A stretch of 57,190 nucleotides of DNA. Source: Rubrivivax gelatinosus. GTDB taxonomy: Bacteria; Pseudomonadota; Gammaproteobacteria; Burkholderiales; Burkholderiaceae_C. How positions within the stretch are numbered: position 1 is the stretch's first letter; each line of letters opens with the position of its first letter. Shown piece after piece: positions 1-7,003 of the stretch. The stretch is from positions 1-57,190 of the forward strand of contig NZ_SLXD01000008.1 in NCBI RefSeq assembly GCF_004340905.1, read 5' to 3'. Made by a program: the position numbers and the translations under genes. The notes beneath the pieces were generated by a model that saw only the letters and a program-made list of their open reading frames with translations, did not search any database and was not told where the DNA came from.

Positions 1-110
1 GAGTCGACCAGATGATTGAGCGCGAACTCGAAGGAGCCGGGCAGCAACTGCTCGGCCAGCACCACCGGCAGGAAACACGGCTGGTTGTCGACGGGACGGT
101 AACGGGCCAT
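1..110 (-). CDS. IS1182-family transposase, N-terminal fragment (continues beyond left edge)
   Basis: The minus-strand frame starting with ATG at 110 encodes MARYRPVDNQPCFLPVV and continues with a LLPGSFEFALNHLVD stretch. This is the typical N-terminus of IS1182-family DDE transposases (short basic start, then a PGSF/TFE-ALNHLID motif). Only about 36 codons are inside the window, so the catalytic domain and the far end of the element cannot be seen. The insertion sequence should end between this start codon and the integron core site at 287; I could not identify its inverted repeat. The element lies at the outer side of the cassette array. The family call rests on a short stretch, but the match of motif order is good. 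Confidence 0.7.
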   Translation of the reverse strand, partial: MARYRPVDNQPCFLPVVLAEQLLPGSFEFALNHLVD

Positions 111-286
111 GGCGGTGACGGTCGGGAGGATGACGGCAGAGCTTGCAAGCCTCATGCCCCGTCGATAGGCTGCGGCGAACCCAGAACGCCGAGGGAGGCG
201 CATGAAAAGACGGATCAACAGCGCTGGTGTGACATGCCGTGCCGGGCAGACCGGCTGCCGCCGCGGCGGGGTTTTTCTACAGATTC

Positions 287-293
287 GTTAGGT
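287..293 (+). other. integron core site (GTTAGGT) at the left border of the first visible cassette
   Basis: GTTAGGT fits the core recombination consensus GTTRRRY exactly. It lies 12 bp before the first cassette gene, where an attI or the preceding attC would end. The rest of that site appears to have been replaced by the insertion sequence on the left. A seven-base match alone is weak; the support comes from its position relative to the good attC at 1116-1175. Confidence 0.5.
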
Positions 294-305
294 CTGCTCT
301 GACAT

Positions 306-1121
306 ATGCCCGCGATCATCCCAGACCCGATATCCCTGACAACACATCATCTCCACCTATGCTTCCGCCCGACAGATGCGGTGCTGTCGTCCGGTACAGG
401 CTTCATTTATGAGAAAGCTGGAACCAGCTACTTGGTCACGAATTGGCATAACGTAACGGGTCGAAACCCGTTGGACGGCGCATGTCTGTCGGAAACGCTG
501 GCGGTCCCAGACATGGTGTCCACCATGTTTCGGGCTAAAGGGAACGCGGGAACGTCCCGCCGGGAGAATTTGCCGCTCTATAAAGATGAGGCGATGCAAG
601 AGCCGCTATGGCTCTGTCACCCAGTCCACGGCAGAGGCGTTGATGTGGTTGCTATCCTGCTGCCCATCGAAATTATCGACCAGTACCAACTATTCCCGAT
701 AAATAGAATCGAATTCGACGCATCATTTCGAACCGAGGTCGCAGATGACGCATTTGTCGTCGGTTACCCATTCTCGGACATAACGTATCTTCAGCTTCCC
801 ATTTGGAAGCGCGCCAGCGTGGCATCCGAGCCAGACGTGGACCTTGAGCAGTTGCCCAAGATATTCATTGATACGGCGACTAGGTCGGGCCTCTCGGGCT
901 CACCCGTAGTGATGCAGCGCGTCGGGCTTCACGGCGTCTCGGGTGGGAAGCTGACAGGAAGCGAGATCATTGGAAGGATACGCAATTTTATCGGCGTCTA
1001 CTCCGGACGTATCGGAAAGGACGAATCTAAGGCGCAGCTCGGTATAGTGTGGAAGGCGCGAGTTATCGACGAAATCATTGATGGCGGCGTGCATGGCGAT
1101 GTCACGACGGCGCAGGTCTAA
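306..1121 (+). CDS. trypsin-like serine protease, integron cassette gene
   Basis: This is a 271-residue trypsin-fold (S1-type) peptidase with all three catalytic elements visible. His sits in LVTNWHNVTG (about residue 48), Asp in GVDVVAILL (about residue 112) and Ser in SGLSGSPV (about residue 199). There is no signal peptide, so it is predicted to act in the cytoplasm. The ATG at 306 lies 12 bp inside the core site, and the TAA stop at 1119-1121 lies inside the inverse core of the following attC, as expected for a compact gene cassette. Base composition is clearly lower in GC than the chromosome to the right, consistent with transfer. Substrate unknown. Stand-alone cytoplasmic trypsin-like proteases occur in accessory and defence regions, but nothing here proves such a role. 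Confidence 0.8.
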   Translation: MPAIIPDPISLTTHHLHLCFRPTDAVLSSGTGFIYEKAGTSYLVTNWHNVTGRNPLDGACLSETLAVPDMVSTMFRAKGNAGTSRRENLPLYKDEAMQEPLWLCHPVHGRGVDVVAILLPIEIIDQYQLFPINRIEFDASFRTEVADDAFVVGYPFSDITYLQLPIWKRASVASEPDVDLEQLPKIFIDTATRSGLSGSPVVMQRVGLHGVSGGKLTGSEIIGRIRNFIGVYSGRIGKDESKAQLGIVWKARVIDEIIDGGVHGDVTTAQV

Positions 1122-1175
1122 CAATTCGTCTAAGCCGACGCCACTTCGTGGTGCGGCTTAACTCAGGTGTTAAGC
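1116..1175 (+). other. attC recombination site (60 bp)
   Basis: The site starts with the inverse core GTCTAAC (1116-1122) and ends with the core GTTAAGC (1169-1175), both matching integron consensus. Between them, AAGCCG and CGGCTT form the inner arms around the CGCCAC-TTCG-TGGTGCG hairpin. The length of 60 bp and the overlap with the upstream stop codon match the classic aadA-type sites. Recombination would occur between G1169 and T1170. This is the strongest evidence that the left end of the window is a cassette array. Confidence 0.9.
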
Positions 1176-1190
1176 CGCACATTTTGCGTC

Positions 1191-1700
1191 ATGTTGATTC
1201 CCACTCTTAGGACGCAGCGCCTGGATCTCATTCCCCCGGATGTCGGCTGTGATTCGGCGTATCAACGCTTCTACACCGACGGAGAGGCGTCGGTTGCCTA
1301 CGGCGGACCTCTAACGCCAGCTGCCGCCTGGTCTCGGTTGGCGTACGACATTGGAGCCTGGCACCTTCAGGGGTTTGGCGTTTGGGCCCTTCGCTGCCGC
1401 GAAGACAGCGCGATCATAGGTGTTTGCGGGTTCTGGCAGGGGCGTGGGTGGCCACGAGAGCTCACCTGGTGGCTGCTTCCCGAAGCACGCGGCCAAGGCT
1501 ATGCCCTGGAAGCCTCGCTTGCTGTAACCAAGCACGCCTACTCCGAGTTTGGTTGGGGCGCAGTTCAAACCTATTGCGCAGATGCAAACAATGCAGCAAT
1601 TGCACTTATCCTCCGCCTGGGCGGATCAAAGGTGGCGCGGCAAGCATTTCCAGACGGTGAGCACCGTAATGTCTATCTCATTCCGCGGCCAGCGGTTTAA
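1191..1700 (+). CDS. GNAT-family N-acetyltransferase, integron cassette gene (RimJ/RimL-like)
   Basis: A 169-residue GNAT protein. It starts MLIPTLRTQRLDLIPPD, the usual opening of RimJ/RimL-type acetyltransferases, and has a P-loop-like acetyl-CoA segment ELTWWLLPEARGQGYALEA (about residues 89-107) followed by the ANNAAIALILRLGG helix. ATG 1191 is chosen because it begins 22 bp after the attC crossover and restores the family start; an upstream in-frame GTG (1167) would lie inside attC. The TAA stop is again inside a candidate inverse core. The acceptor substrate cannot be told from sequence; relatives modify ribosomal proteins, amino acids, toxins or drugs. Confidence 0.85.
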   Translation: MLIPTLRTQRLDLIPPDVGCDSAYQRFYTDGEASVAYGGPLTPAAAWSRLAYDIGAWHLQGFGVWALRCREDSAIIGVCGFWQGRGWPRELTWWLLPEARGQGYALEASLAVTKHAYSEFGWGAVQTYCADANNAAIALILRLGGSKVARQAFPDGEHRNVYLIPRPAV

Positions 1701-1772
1701 CCGGTCCGTCAACGGGGAACAAAACTGCTACGCCGTTTGGTTCCCTCCGCTGCGCTTCGGCGACCGTTACGT
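1695..1772 (+). other. candidate degenerate attC site (78 bp)
   Basis: The inverse core GTTTAAC (1695-1701) contains the stop codon of the preceding gene. The far end carries GTTACGT (1766-1772), one mismatch from GTTRRRY. The outer arms pair as TAAC(C)GGTC with GACCGTTA, leaving one extra-helical base, a normal attC feature. An inner GGGAAC/GTTCCC pair is also present. The imperfect core lowers confidence. Confidence 0.5.
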
Positions 1773-1794
1773 CTAAAATTAATCATCAGAAATA

Positions 1795-2328
1795 ATGTCT
1801 TTCTCCGTTCGTCACGCCACCGAAGAGGATGCCGCCGCGTTGCTGAATCTGAGGCGCGCGGTCTTCGCGGAGACGGACTTCATGCTCTGGGAGCCGCAAG
1901 AGTTCAAGGCCACAGAGGAAGATGAGCGGAAGTTCATCGCCTGGCTTTCTGGCAAGACCAACAGCGTCTTGCTCGTCGCCACGGAGGGCGCCGATCTCGT
2001 CGGCTTCTTGGGCGCCAGTGGCGGTGAGCGCATTCGAACCCAGCACTCCGCCTTGATCTTCCTGGGCGTTCGAAGGGAGTGCTGGTCCCGCGGCGTTGCT
2101 TCGGCAATGCTTCACGAGGCGCTGTCTTGGGTGTCAGCTGCCGGTTTGCTCCGCCTGGAGCTGAACGTTCACACCACAAACGACCGCGCTGTCGCCTTGT
2201 ACAAGCGCTTTGGGTTCCAGATCGAGGGCACGCGCCGTGCCTCAATGCTTGTCGCCGGCAAAATACGAGATGAGTACCTCATGTCGTACGTCGCCGACTC
2301 CGAAATCACTGGACTGCGCGATGCTTGA
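1795..2328 (+). CDS. GNAT-family N-acetyltransferase
   Basis: A 177-residue GNAT protein starting MSFSVRHATEEDAAALLNLR, the standard first strand and helix of the fold. Motif A lies around residues 76-103 (IFLGVRRECWSRGVASAMLHEAL), and the NDRAVALYKRFGFQIEGTRR helix (about 126-145) is typical of RimI/PhnO-like enzymes. Substrate unknown. It sits 22 bp after the candidate attC and shares an ATGCTTGA overlap with the next gene, so the two are probably co-translated from one two-gene cassette. GC content is lower than in the neighbouring chromosomal genes. Confidence 0.85.
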   Translation: MSFSVRHATEEDAAALLNLRRAVFAETDFMLWEPQEFKATEEDERKFIAWLSGKTNSVLLVATEGADLVGFLGASGGERIRTQHSALIFLGVRRECWSRGVASAMLHEALSWVSAAGLLRLELNVHTTNDRAVALYKRFGFQIEGTRRASMLVAGKIRDEYLMSYVADSEITGLRDA

Positions 2329-2818
2329 AGTCAGAATAGCCAGACCATGCGATCGGCTTCCGCTATATCGGATGCTTGAGCTGTACCAATACGAACTCTC
2401 CGACATCTGGGATCAGGACCTCGACGCAAACGGGGAGTACGGTTACGCATTGGGCCGGTACTGGCAGGACAAAAACTGCACGGCGTATGTCTTGACCGTC
2501 TCGACGCAGTACGCCGGGTTCGCTCTGGTCGACAACCAAGTCAAGCTACCTGGCGGTGAGTTCTGGATGGATCAGTTCTTCATTCTCAAAAAGTACAGGC
2601 GCAAGCGCGTCGCAACTCACGCCGCTAAACAAGTCTTCGCGCGGCACCCTGGCGCCTGGCAAGTCGGGCAGATGACGGCGAACACGGTCGCCCAGGCCTT
2701 CTGGCGGACGGTTATCACCGAGTTCACGGGCGGCGAATACAGCGAGCATCAGCTTACTAGCGGCTGGTGGCAAGGTTACGTCCAGAGCTTCAGCAGCCTT
2801 GGGCGTGTTGGTGCCTAA
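2321..2818 (+). CDS. predicted acetyltransferase, GNAT superfamily (COG5628-like)
   Basis: A 165-residue protein from ATG 2321. The start is set by an 8-bp overlap with the upstream GNAT gene, which implies coupled translation; a longer frame reaches upstream but runs antibiotic-resistance-like random sequence out of family. FWMDQFFILKKYRRKRVATH (about 86-105) is the acetyl-CoA binding segment, and NTVAQAFWRTVI is the following helix. This matches the predicted acetyltransferases of the COG5628 type, whose substrates are unknown. The pair of different GNAT proteins in one transcription unit is unusual for a cassette. No clean attC follows. Confidence 0.75.
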   Translation: MLEVRIARPCDRLPLYRMLELYQYELSDIWDQDLDANGEYGYALGRYWQDKNCTAYVLTVSTQYAGFALVDNQVKLPGGEFWMDQFFILKKYRRKRVATHAAKQVFARHPGAWQVGQMTANTVAQAFWRTVITEFTGGEYSEHQLTSGWWQGYVQSFSSLGRVGA

Positions 2819-2880
2819 TTTGTGGGCCTCGCCTACGCCGAGCGTCATGCTTCATGAATCTTGGACCAATTCTCACAAAT
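2818..2880. repeat. 7-bp inverted repeat flanking 49 bp after the double-GNAT unit
   Basis: ATTTGTG (2818-2824) is matched by CACAAAT (2874-2880). It starts at the stop codon of the preceding gene, where an attC would begin (GCCTAAT, one mismatch from the inverse core), but no GTTRRRY core follows within 200 bp. It may be a decayed attC or a transcript-ending hairpin. I see no gene in 2819-3038. Confidence 0.3.
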
Positions 2881-3038
2881 GACGATCGAAAACCTCCACT
2901 CGCGCGCTACGCAGCTCGCTTTGGATAAAAGTTCCGCAGGCTGGCATATGCGGTCTCACCAAGGCTTTGTTGCTGCCTTAGATTGCTCGGATTAGCCTCC
3001 GCGTACCGCTCAGTTTGACGCCGATCCTTTGTGCCGCC

Positions 3039-3503
3039 ATGCTCATCCGCGACGCGACTCGCAGCGATCTGGCCGAGATCAACGCCGTCACTCTGGCGGC
3101 AAAGGCATCGTGGGGGTACGCGCAAGATCAACTCGATGCCTGGCGTCAGAGCCTCCTGACGACCGAACAGTCGCTCGATCTGCGGCCCACCCTGGTCGCC
3201 ATTGAAGCCGGCGCGGTAGTGGGCATCGTACAGGTCGATCCGAGCACAACGCCGTGGGAACTCGTGTCCTGCTGGGTCAAGCCCGGACACATGCGTCGGG
3301 GTATCGGGCGCACCCTTTTGCGCGAGATAACGGCGAGGGTCTCTGCCGCGGGGCAGTCGCTTCTGCACATCGACGCGGATCCGAACGCGGAGGCGTTCTA
3401 TCTGGCACTGGGTGCCCAGAGGATTGGCGAGCTGCCCGCGCCGATTCCTGGGATGGAGAGCCGTGTCCGTCCGCAGCTTCGGCTTGCTACGGGCGCAGTC
3501 TGA
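3039..3503 (+). CDS. GNAT-family N-acetyltransferase
   Basis: A 154-residue GNAT protein. ATG 3039 gives the family start MLIRDATRSDLAEINAV; an in-frame TTG at 3015 would add eight unconserved residues. LVSCWVKPGHMRRGIGRTLL (about 81-100) is the acetyl-CoA binding motif A with its RRGIG loop, and PNAEAFYLALGAQRIGE is the motif B helix. Substrate unknown. It is the fourth acetyltransferase within 2.4 kb. No recognisable attC separates it from the flanks, so it may be either the last cassette or the first chromosomal gene. Confidence 0.8.
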   Translation: MLIRDATRSDLAEINAVTLAAKASWGYAQDQLDAWRQSLLTTEQSLDLRPTLVAIEAGAVVGIVQVDPSTTPWELVSCWVKPGHMRRGIGRTLLREITARVSAAGQSLLHIDADPNAEAFYLALGAQRIGELPAPIPGMESRVRPQLRLATGAV

Positions 3504-3567
3504 GCGCCTGCAAGGGGCTCGACGCGGGACCGATCGCCCGCCGTCGGCCTAGCCTCGCCGAGAGGTG

Positions 3568-3762
3568 TCATCGCTTCACTGCAGGCATGTTTTTGACTTG
3601 GCCGCCGTGGCATCCCTCGTGCGCCACGTTCAGGACGTTCCCCAGCTGCCGGTTCCTTCCCTCGGCGTAGTTCTCGGGTGCCTTGTGCGCCGATTCGCCA
3701 GTTCCGGCGAGTCGCCGACCGCACACTTCTGCCCGGCTTCGCTTCGTCCGATCATCCGCCGA
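3568..3762 (-). pseudogene. possible 3' remnant of an unidentified gene
   Basis: On the minus strand, a frame ending in TGA at 3568-3570 reads with natural-looking protein composition over its last 41 codons, including ENYAEGRNRQLGNVLNVAHE and ending VKNMPAVKR. No start codon with a ribosome binding site precedes it, and upstream the frame becomes arginine-rich and overlaps the kinase gene on the other strand. I do not recognise the family. It could be the tail of a gene cut off when the cassette region was acquired, or a chance frame. Confidence 0.25.
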
Positions 3763-4433
3763 TGCACTTGCCTCAAACCCTCGCCACCCAGGTCCACACC
3801 TCGATGGGCGGCCGCAACACGCCGTTCATCGTCGCCCTATGCGGCTGGGCCGACACCGGCAAGTCGACCGTGGCCACGCAACTCGTGGCGGCGTTGCGGC
3901 AGTTCGGCCTCGCCGCCGACGCGATTTCCACCGACGACTTCATGCGCGACCGCGCCGAGCGCGACGCCGTCGGCATCAGCGGCTACGACCTGCGGTCGAT
4001 CGACATGGCGGCGCTGCGGGCCGCACTCGTTCGTTTCTTCGCCCGCCAGCCGTTCGGCGTGCACCGCTACGACAACAGGACCGGCATGAAGAGCGGCGAG
4101 CCGAGGACGGTCTCGCCCGCAGACGTGCTCGTCGTCGAAGGCATCCATGCGCTTCATCCCGATCTCTCGCCGCACACGCATTTGAAGGTTTTCATCGACG
4201 CCGAGGAGGCCACGGCCCGCGAACTGCGTGTGCGCGCCAACCAGCGCAAGCGCGGCATGTCGGCGCACGATGCGGCGGCCCGGGTGGAGCGCGAGTGGCG
4301 GGACTACTGCGCCTGGGTGCTTCCGCGCCGCGAGCGGGCCGACATCGTCGTGCAGGTCGACCTGGAGTTCGGGTATCGCGGGGTCAACTCCGGAACGTCT
4401 GACGGCGTCGCCGGCAAAGCTTCGGGCGAGTGA
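3762..4433 (+). CDS. P-loop kinase, uridine kinase-like
   Basis: A 223-residue protein of the uridine kinase/phosphoribulokinase superfamily. The Walker A motif is GWADTGKST (about residues 27-35). STDDFMRDRAERDAVG (about 62-77) matches the substrate-side Asp region of uridine kinases, and VLVVEGIHALHP (about 125-136) is the Walker B-like strand. The R-x2-R-rich segment REWRDYCAWVLPRRERADIV resembles the nucleoside kinase lid and C-terminus. ATG 3762 gives normal length. It probably phosphorylates a nucleoside or related small metabolite; the exact substrate is not certain. It ends 19 bp before a small membrane protein gene and appears to head a short operon with the next three genes. Confidence 0.75.
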   Translation: MHLPQTLATQVHTSMGGRNTPFIVALCGWADTGKSTVATQLVAALRQFGLAADAISTDDFMRDRAERDAVGISGYDLRSIDMAALRAALVRFFARQPFGVHRYDNRTGMKSGEPRTVSPADVLVVEGIHALHPDLSPHTHLKVFIDAEEATARELRVRANQRKRGMSAHDAAARVEREWRDYCAWVLPRRERADIVVQVDLEFGYRGVNSGTSDGVAGKASGE

Positions 4434-4452
4434 TGCAAGTGCGTCGAGCGGG

Positions 4453-4617
4453 TTGCCGGTCTTGAAACTCATCTCCCTGATCGAACTGCTGCTGAGCCTT
4501 CTGGCCCTGGTGCTCGCCTTCGCCGGCCTGGGGTGGCTCGGGGGCCTGCTGATCTTCCTGGTGCTCGCGATCCGGTTCCTAGCGTCGGTCGTGTCGGGCG
4601 AGAACCGCAATGTCTGA
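4453..4617 (+). CDS. small membrane protein, hypothetical
   Basis: From TTG 4453 the frame encodes 54 residues dominated by hydrophobic runs (LIELLLSLLALVLAFAGLG and LLIFLVLAIRFLASVV), consistent with two transmembrane segments, and a short polar tail. No ATG exists in frame, so TTG 4453 or 4462 is assumed. The stop overlaps the start of the isochorismatase-family gene (ATGTCTGA), supporting that it is really translated. Function unknown. Confidence 0.45.
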   Translation: MPVLKLISLIELLLSLLALVLAFAGLGWLGGLLIFLVLAIRFLASVVSGENRNV

Positions 4618-5206
4618 GCGGCTTGGCCGGCGTTCGGGCGTGGGCGGCCGCCTGCCGACATTGGTGATCGTCGACGTCCAGATAGGTCTCGCCGCGCCGG
4701 AATACGGCCGGCGCTGCAATCCGCGCTTCCTTCTCCACGTCGAACAGTTGCTCGGCGCCTGGCGCACCGCCGGGCTGGCGGTCGTCTTCACGCGGCACGT
4801 TTCCTCGCGTCCGGGTTCGCCGCTCGCGCCGGGGGCGGACGGGCTGGCGATCGAGCCTCGCGTCGCGCCGGCCTCGGGCGAGCCGGTCTTCGACAAACGC
4901 ACGAACAGCGCGTTCAAGCAGCCACGGTTCGCCGCGGCGCTCGCGCCTGCGCCAGCCGAGTTGGTCGTCGTCGGGTTGGCCACCGACGCCTGCGTCACCG
5001 CCACGGCGCGCGAGGCGCTGGACCTCGGCTACCGTGTCACGGTCGTGCACGACGCTTGCTCCACATATGAACGCCGCGCTCCGGCCGGCGAGACGCTGCC
5101 GGCCGAACTCGTCCACGACGTCGCGCTGGCTGCGCTCGCTGCGTCGGGCATCCGGCTGCGCTCAACGGCCGACCAGCTGGCCGACCTCGCACCGACCGAC
5201 CCATGA
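4610..5206 (+). CDS. isochorismatase-family cysteine hydrolase
   Basis: A 198-residue protein with the catalytic triad of the isochorismatase-like hydrolases: Asp in TLVIVDVQIG (about residue 22), Lys in FDKRTNSAF (about residue 95) and Cys in LATDACVTATAREA (about residue 128). The cis-peptide-type V-x-x-x-x-T/S region is the LVVVGLATDACV strand-turn. Family members hydrolyse nicotinamide, N-carbamoyl amines or related compounds; the true substrate is not readable here. It overlaps the small membrane gene upstream and the VOC gene downstream (ATGA at 5203-5206), so these are co-translated. Confidence 0.85.
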   Translation: MSERLGRRSGVGGRLPTLVIVDVQIGLAAPEYGRRCNPRFLLHVEQLLGAWRTAGLAVVFTRHVSSRPGSPLAPGADGLAIEPRVAPASGEPVFDKRTNSAFKQPRFAAALAPAPAELVVVGLATDACVTATAREALDLGYRVTVVHDACSTYERRAPAGETLPAELVHDVALAALAASGIRLRSTADQLADLAPTDP

Positions 5207-5589
5207 CCCCCCACTTCATCCTCTACGTCGCCGACCAGCCTGCCAGCCGCCGCTTCTACGAACAGGCGCTCGCCCGATCCCCCCGCCTCGACGTGCCCGG
5301 CATGACGGAGTTCGAGCTGCCCGGCGGCGCGGTGCTCGGGCTGATGCCGGAATCCGGCATCAAGGCGCTGCTCGGTGCTGCGTTGCCCGACCCGGCCGCG
5401 GCGCGCGGCGTGCCGCGCGCCGAGCTGTACCTGCTGGTCGACGACCCCGCGGCGGCGCACGCCCGGGCGCTGGCCGCCGGGGCCAGCGAACTCTCGCCGC
5501 TGCAGCCGCGCAACTGGGGCCACGTCGCGGCCTACTCGCTGGACCCCGACGGCCACGTGCTGGCCTTCGCGGCGCCCGCCGGCGCCTGA
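5203..5589 (+). CDS. VOC (glyoxalase/bleomycin-resistance fold) family protein
   Basis: A 128-residue protein with two beta-alpha-beta-beta-beta modules of the vicinal oxygen chelate fold. It starts MTPHFILYVADQPASRRFYE, the usual first strand and helix, and ends with YSLDPDGHVLAFAAP, the typical last strands with DPDGH. Members bind a metal and act as glyoxalases, dioxygenases or binding proteins; the substrate is unknown. Its start overlaps the preceding stop (ATGA). A short GC-rich inverted repeat (GGGCGC-TC-GCGCCC, 5590-5603) right after the stop may end transcription. Confidence 0.8.
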   Translation: MTPHFILYVADQPASRRFYEQALARSPRLDVPGMTEFELPGGAVLGLMPESGIKALLGAALPDPAAARGVPRAELYLLVDDPAAAHARALAAGASELSPLQPRNWGHVAAYSLDPDGHVLAFAAPAGA

Positions 5590-5777
5590 GGGCGCTCGCG
5601 CCCGCGGCCCGGACCTCCGGGCAACGCGCTCATCCTTTCGAAACGCTGAAATCGCTGTGTCATCATCGTGTGGCCGGCGGGAGCGGCTGCTTCGCCCACC
5701 GCTCCGCATGGCCACCGCCTGCTCAGGTGGCGGGCAGCGGCAGGGCGAACCATCGGCGCCATGGCGCCGCGCCTCGC

Positions 5778-6992
5778 ATGACGACGCACAGCACGACGGC
5801 CACGCACCCCGCCCACTTCATGGATCTGCTCGGCCCGCCGGAACACGCCGTCGGCGCGCCCGTGTTCGAAGTGTTCCCCTGGAACGACAACTTCAACACC
5901 GGCAACGCGCTCATCGACCAGCAGCACAAGCGCCTGGTGGACCTGCTGAACCAACTCGCCGGCACGCTGGTCAGCAACCAGGAATGCGAGGTCGAGGCCG
6001 CGTTCGCCGAACTCGCGGCCTATGCCGACGTCCACTTCTCGGCCGAGGAAGAGATCTGGGTCGACTGCTTCGGCGACGACCTCTGGCTGCACAACCATCA
6101 GGCGGCGCACGGCGCCTTCCTGCCCAAGGTCCAGGACCTGAAACGCTCGGGCGGCGGAGAGCCGCTGTACCAGCTGGTCGAGGGCATCGTGAAGTTCCTG
6201 ATCCGCTGGCTGGCCTTCCACATCATCGTCGAGGACAAACGTTTCGCGCTCGTCGTCGCCGAGGTCCAGGCCGGCGTGCCGCTGGACGAGGCCAAGCTGA
6301 AGGCCGAACGCAAGATGGGCGCCTCGTCGGTGCGCCTGCTGATCGACACCGTGCTCGGCATGTACGAGAGCCTGTCCAGCCGCACGCTGAACCTGCTGCG
6401 CGAACGCCGCGCACGCGTCGAGGCCGAGGAGAAGCTGCGCCAGGCCTACATCGACCTCGAGGCGGCCAACCGGCGGCTGGAGGAGTCGGCGATCACCGAC
6501 GACCTGACCGGGCTGTTCAACCGCCGCCACTTCGACGCCGTGTTCACGTCCGAGCTGGCACGCGCGCGGCGCGAGGGGGCGGCGCTGACGCTGGCGCTGC
6601 TCGACCTGGACCACTTCAAGCGCCTGAACGACACCTACGGCCACGTCGCCGGTGACGAGGCGCTGGTGTCGGTGGCGGCGGCGCTGCGGGAACACGGCCG
6701 GCGCGCCGGCGACTTCGCCTTCCGCCTGGGCGGCGAGGAGTTCGCGCTGCTGGCCTGCAGCTCCAGCCCCAGCGGCCGGGCGCGCGAGCTGTTCGAAGCC
6801 ATCCGCCGCGACGTCGAGGCGCTGGCGATTCCCAACACCCGCAGCGCGACGGCGCCGACGCTGACGGTGTCGATCGGCGCGCTGGTGCGCGTGCCGCAGC
6901 CGGCCGACACGGTGCAGACGCTGTTCCTCGAAGCCGACCGCCTGCTCTACGAGGCCAAGCAGCAGGGCCGCAACCGCATCGTCTGCGGCTGA
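5778..6992 (+). CDS. bacteriohemerythrin-GGDEF diguanylate cyclase
   Basis: A 404-residue fusion. Residues about 30-165 form a bacteriohemerythrin domain with every diiron ligand motif present: QQHKRL, HFSAEEE, HNHQAAH and FHIIVED. A helical, coiled-coil-like linker (about 195-235, ending EEKLRQAYIDLEAANRRLEE) leads into a GGDEF domain with DDLTGLFNRRHF, the metal-binding LDLDHFKRLND and an intact GGEEF at 318-322. An RAGD lies five residues before it, matching the inhibitory c-di-GMP site. The enzyme should make c-di-GMP from GTP under control of oxygen, nitric oxide or redox state through the diiron centre. There is no membrane segment. ATG 5778 is chosen since the frame upstream is non-coding in character. 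Confidence 0.9.
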   Translation: MTTHSTTATHPAHFMDLLGPPEHAVGAPVFEVFPWNDNFNTGNALIDQQHKRLVDLLNQLAGTLVSNQECEVEAAFAELAAYADVHFSAEEEIWVDCFGDDLWLHNHQAAHGAFLPKVQDLKRSGGGEPLYQLVEGIVKFLIRWLAFHIIVEDKRFALVVAEVQAGVPLDEAKLKAERKMGASSVRLLIDTVLGMYESLSSRTLNLLRERRARVEAEEKLRQAYIDLEAANRRLEESAITDDLTGLFNRRHFDAVFTSELARARREGAALTLALLDLDHFKRLNDTYGHVAGDEALVSVAAALREHGRRAGDFAFRLGGEEFALLACSSSPSGRARELFEAIRRDVEALAIPNTRSATAPTLTVSIGALVRVPQPADTVQTLFLEADRLLYEAKQQGRNRIVCG

Positions 6993-7003
6993 GCGGCGCG
7001 CGC

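Noticed and set aside
12..302. A 96-codon plus-strand frame at the left end
   Set aside because: It lies antisense to the transposase start and in the IS end region, with no protein-like pattern.
2818..3038. A third attC site after the double-GNAT unit
   Set aside because: An inverse-core-like GCCTAAT exists at the stop, but no GTTRRRY core follows at a sensible distance; only a 7-bp inverted repeat can be supported.
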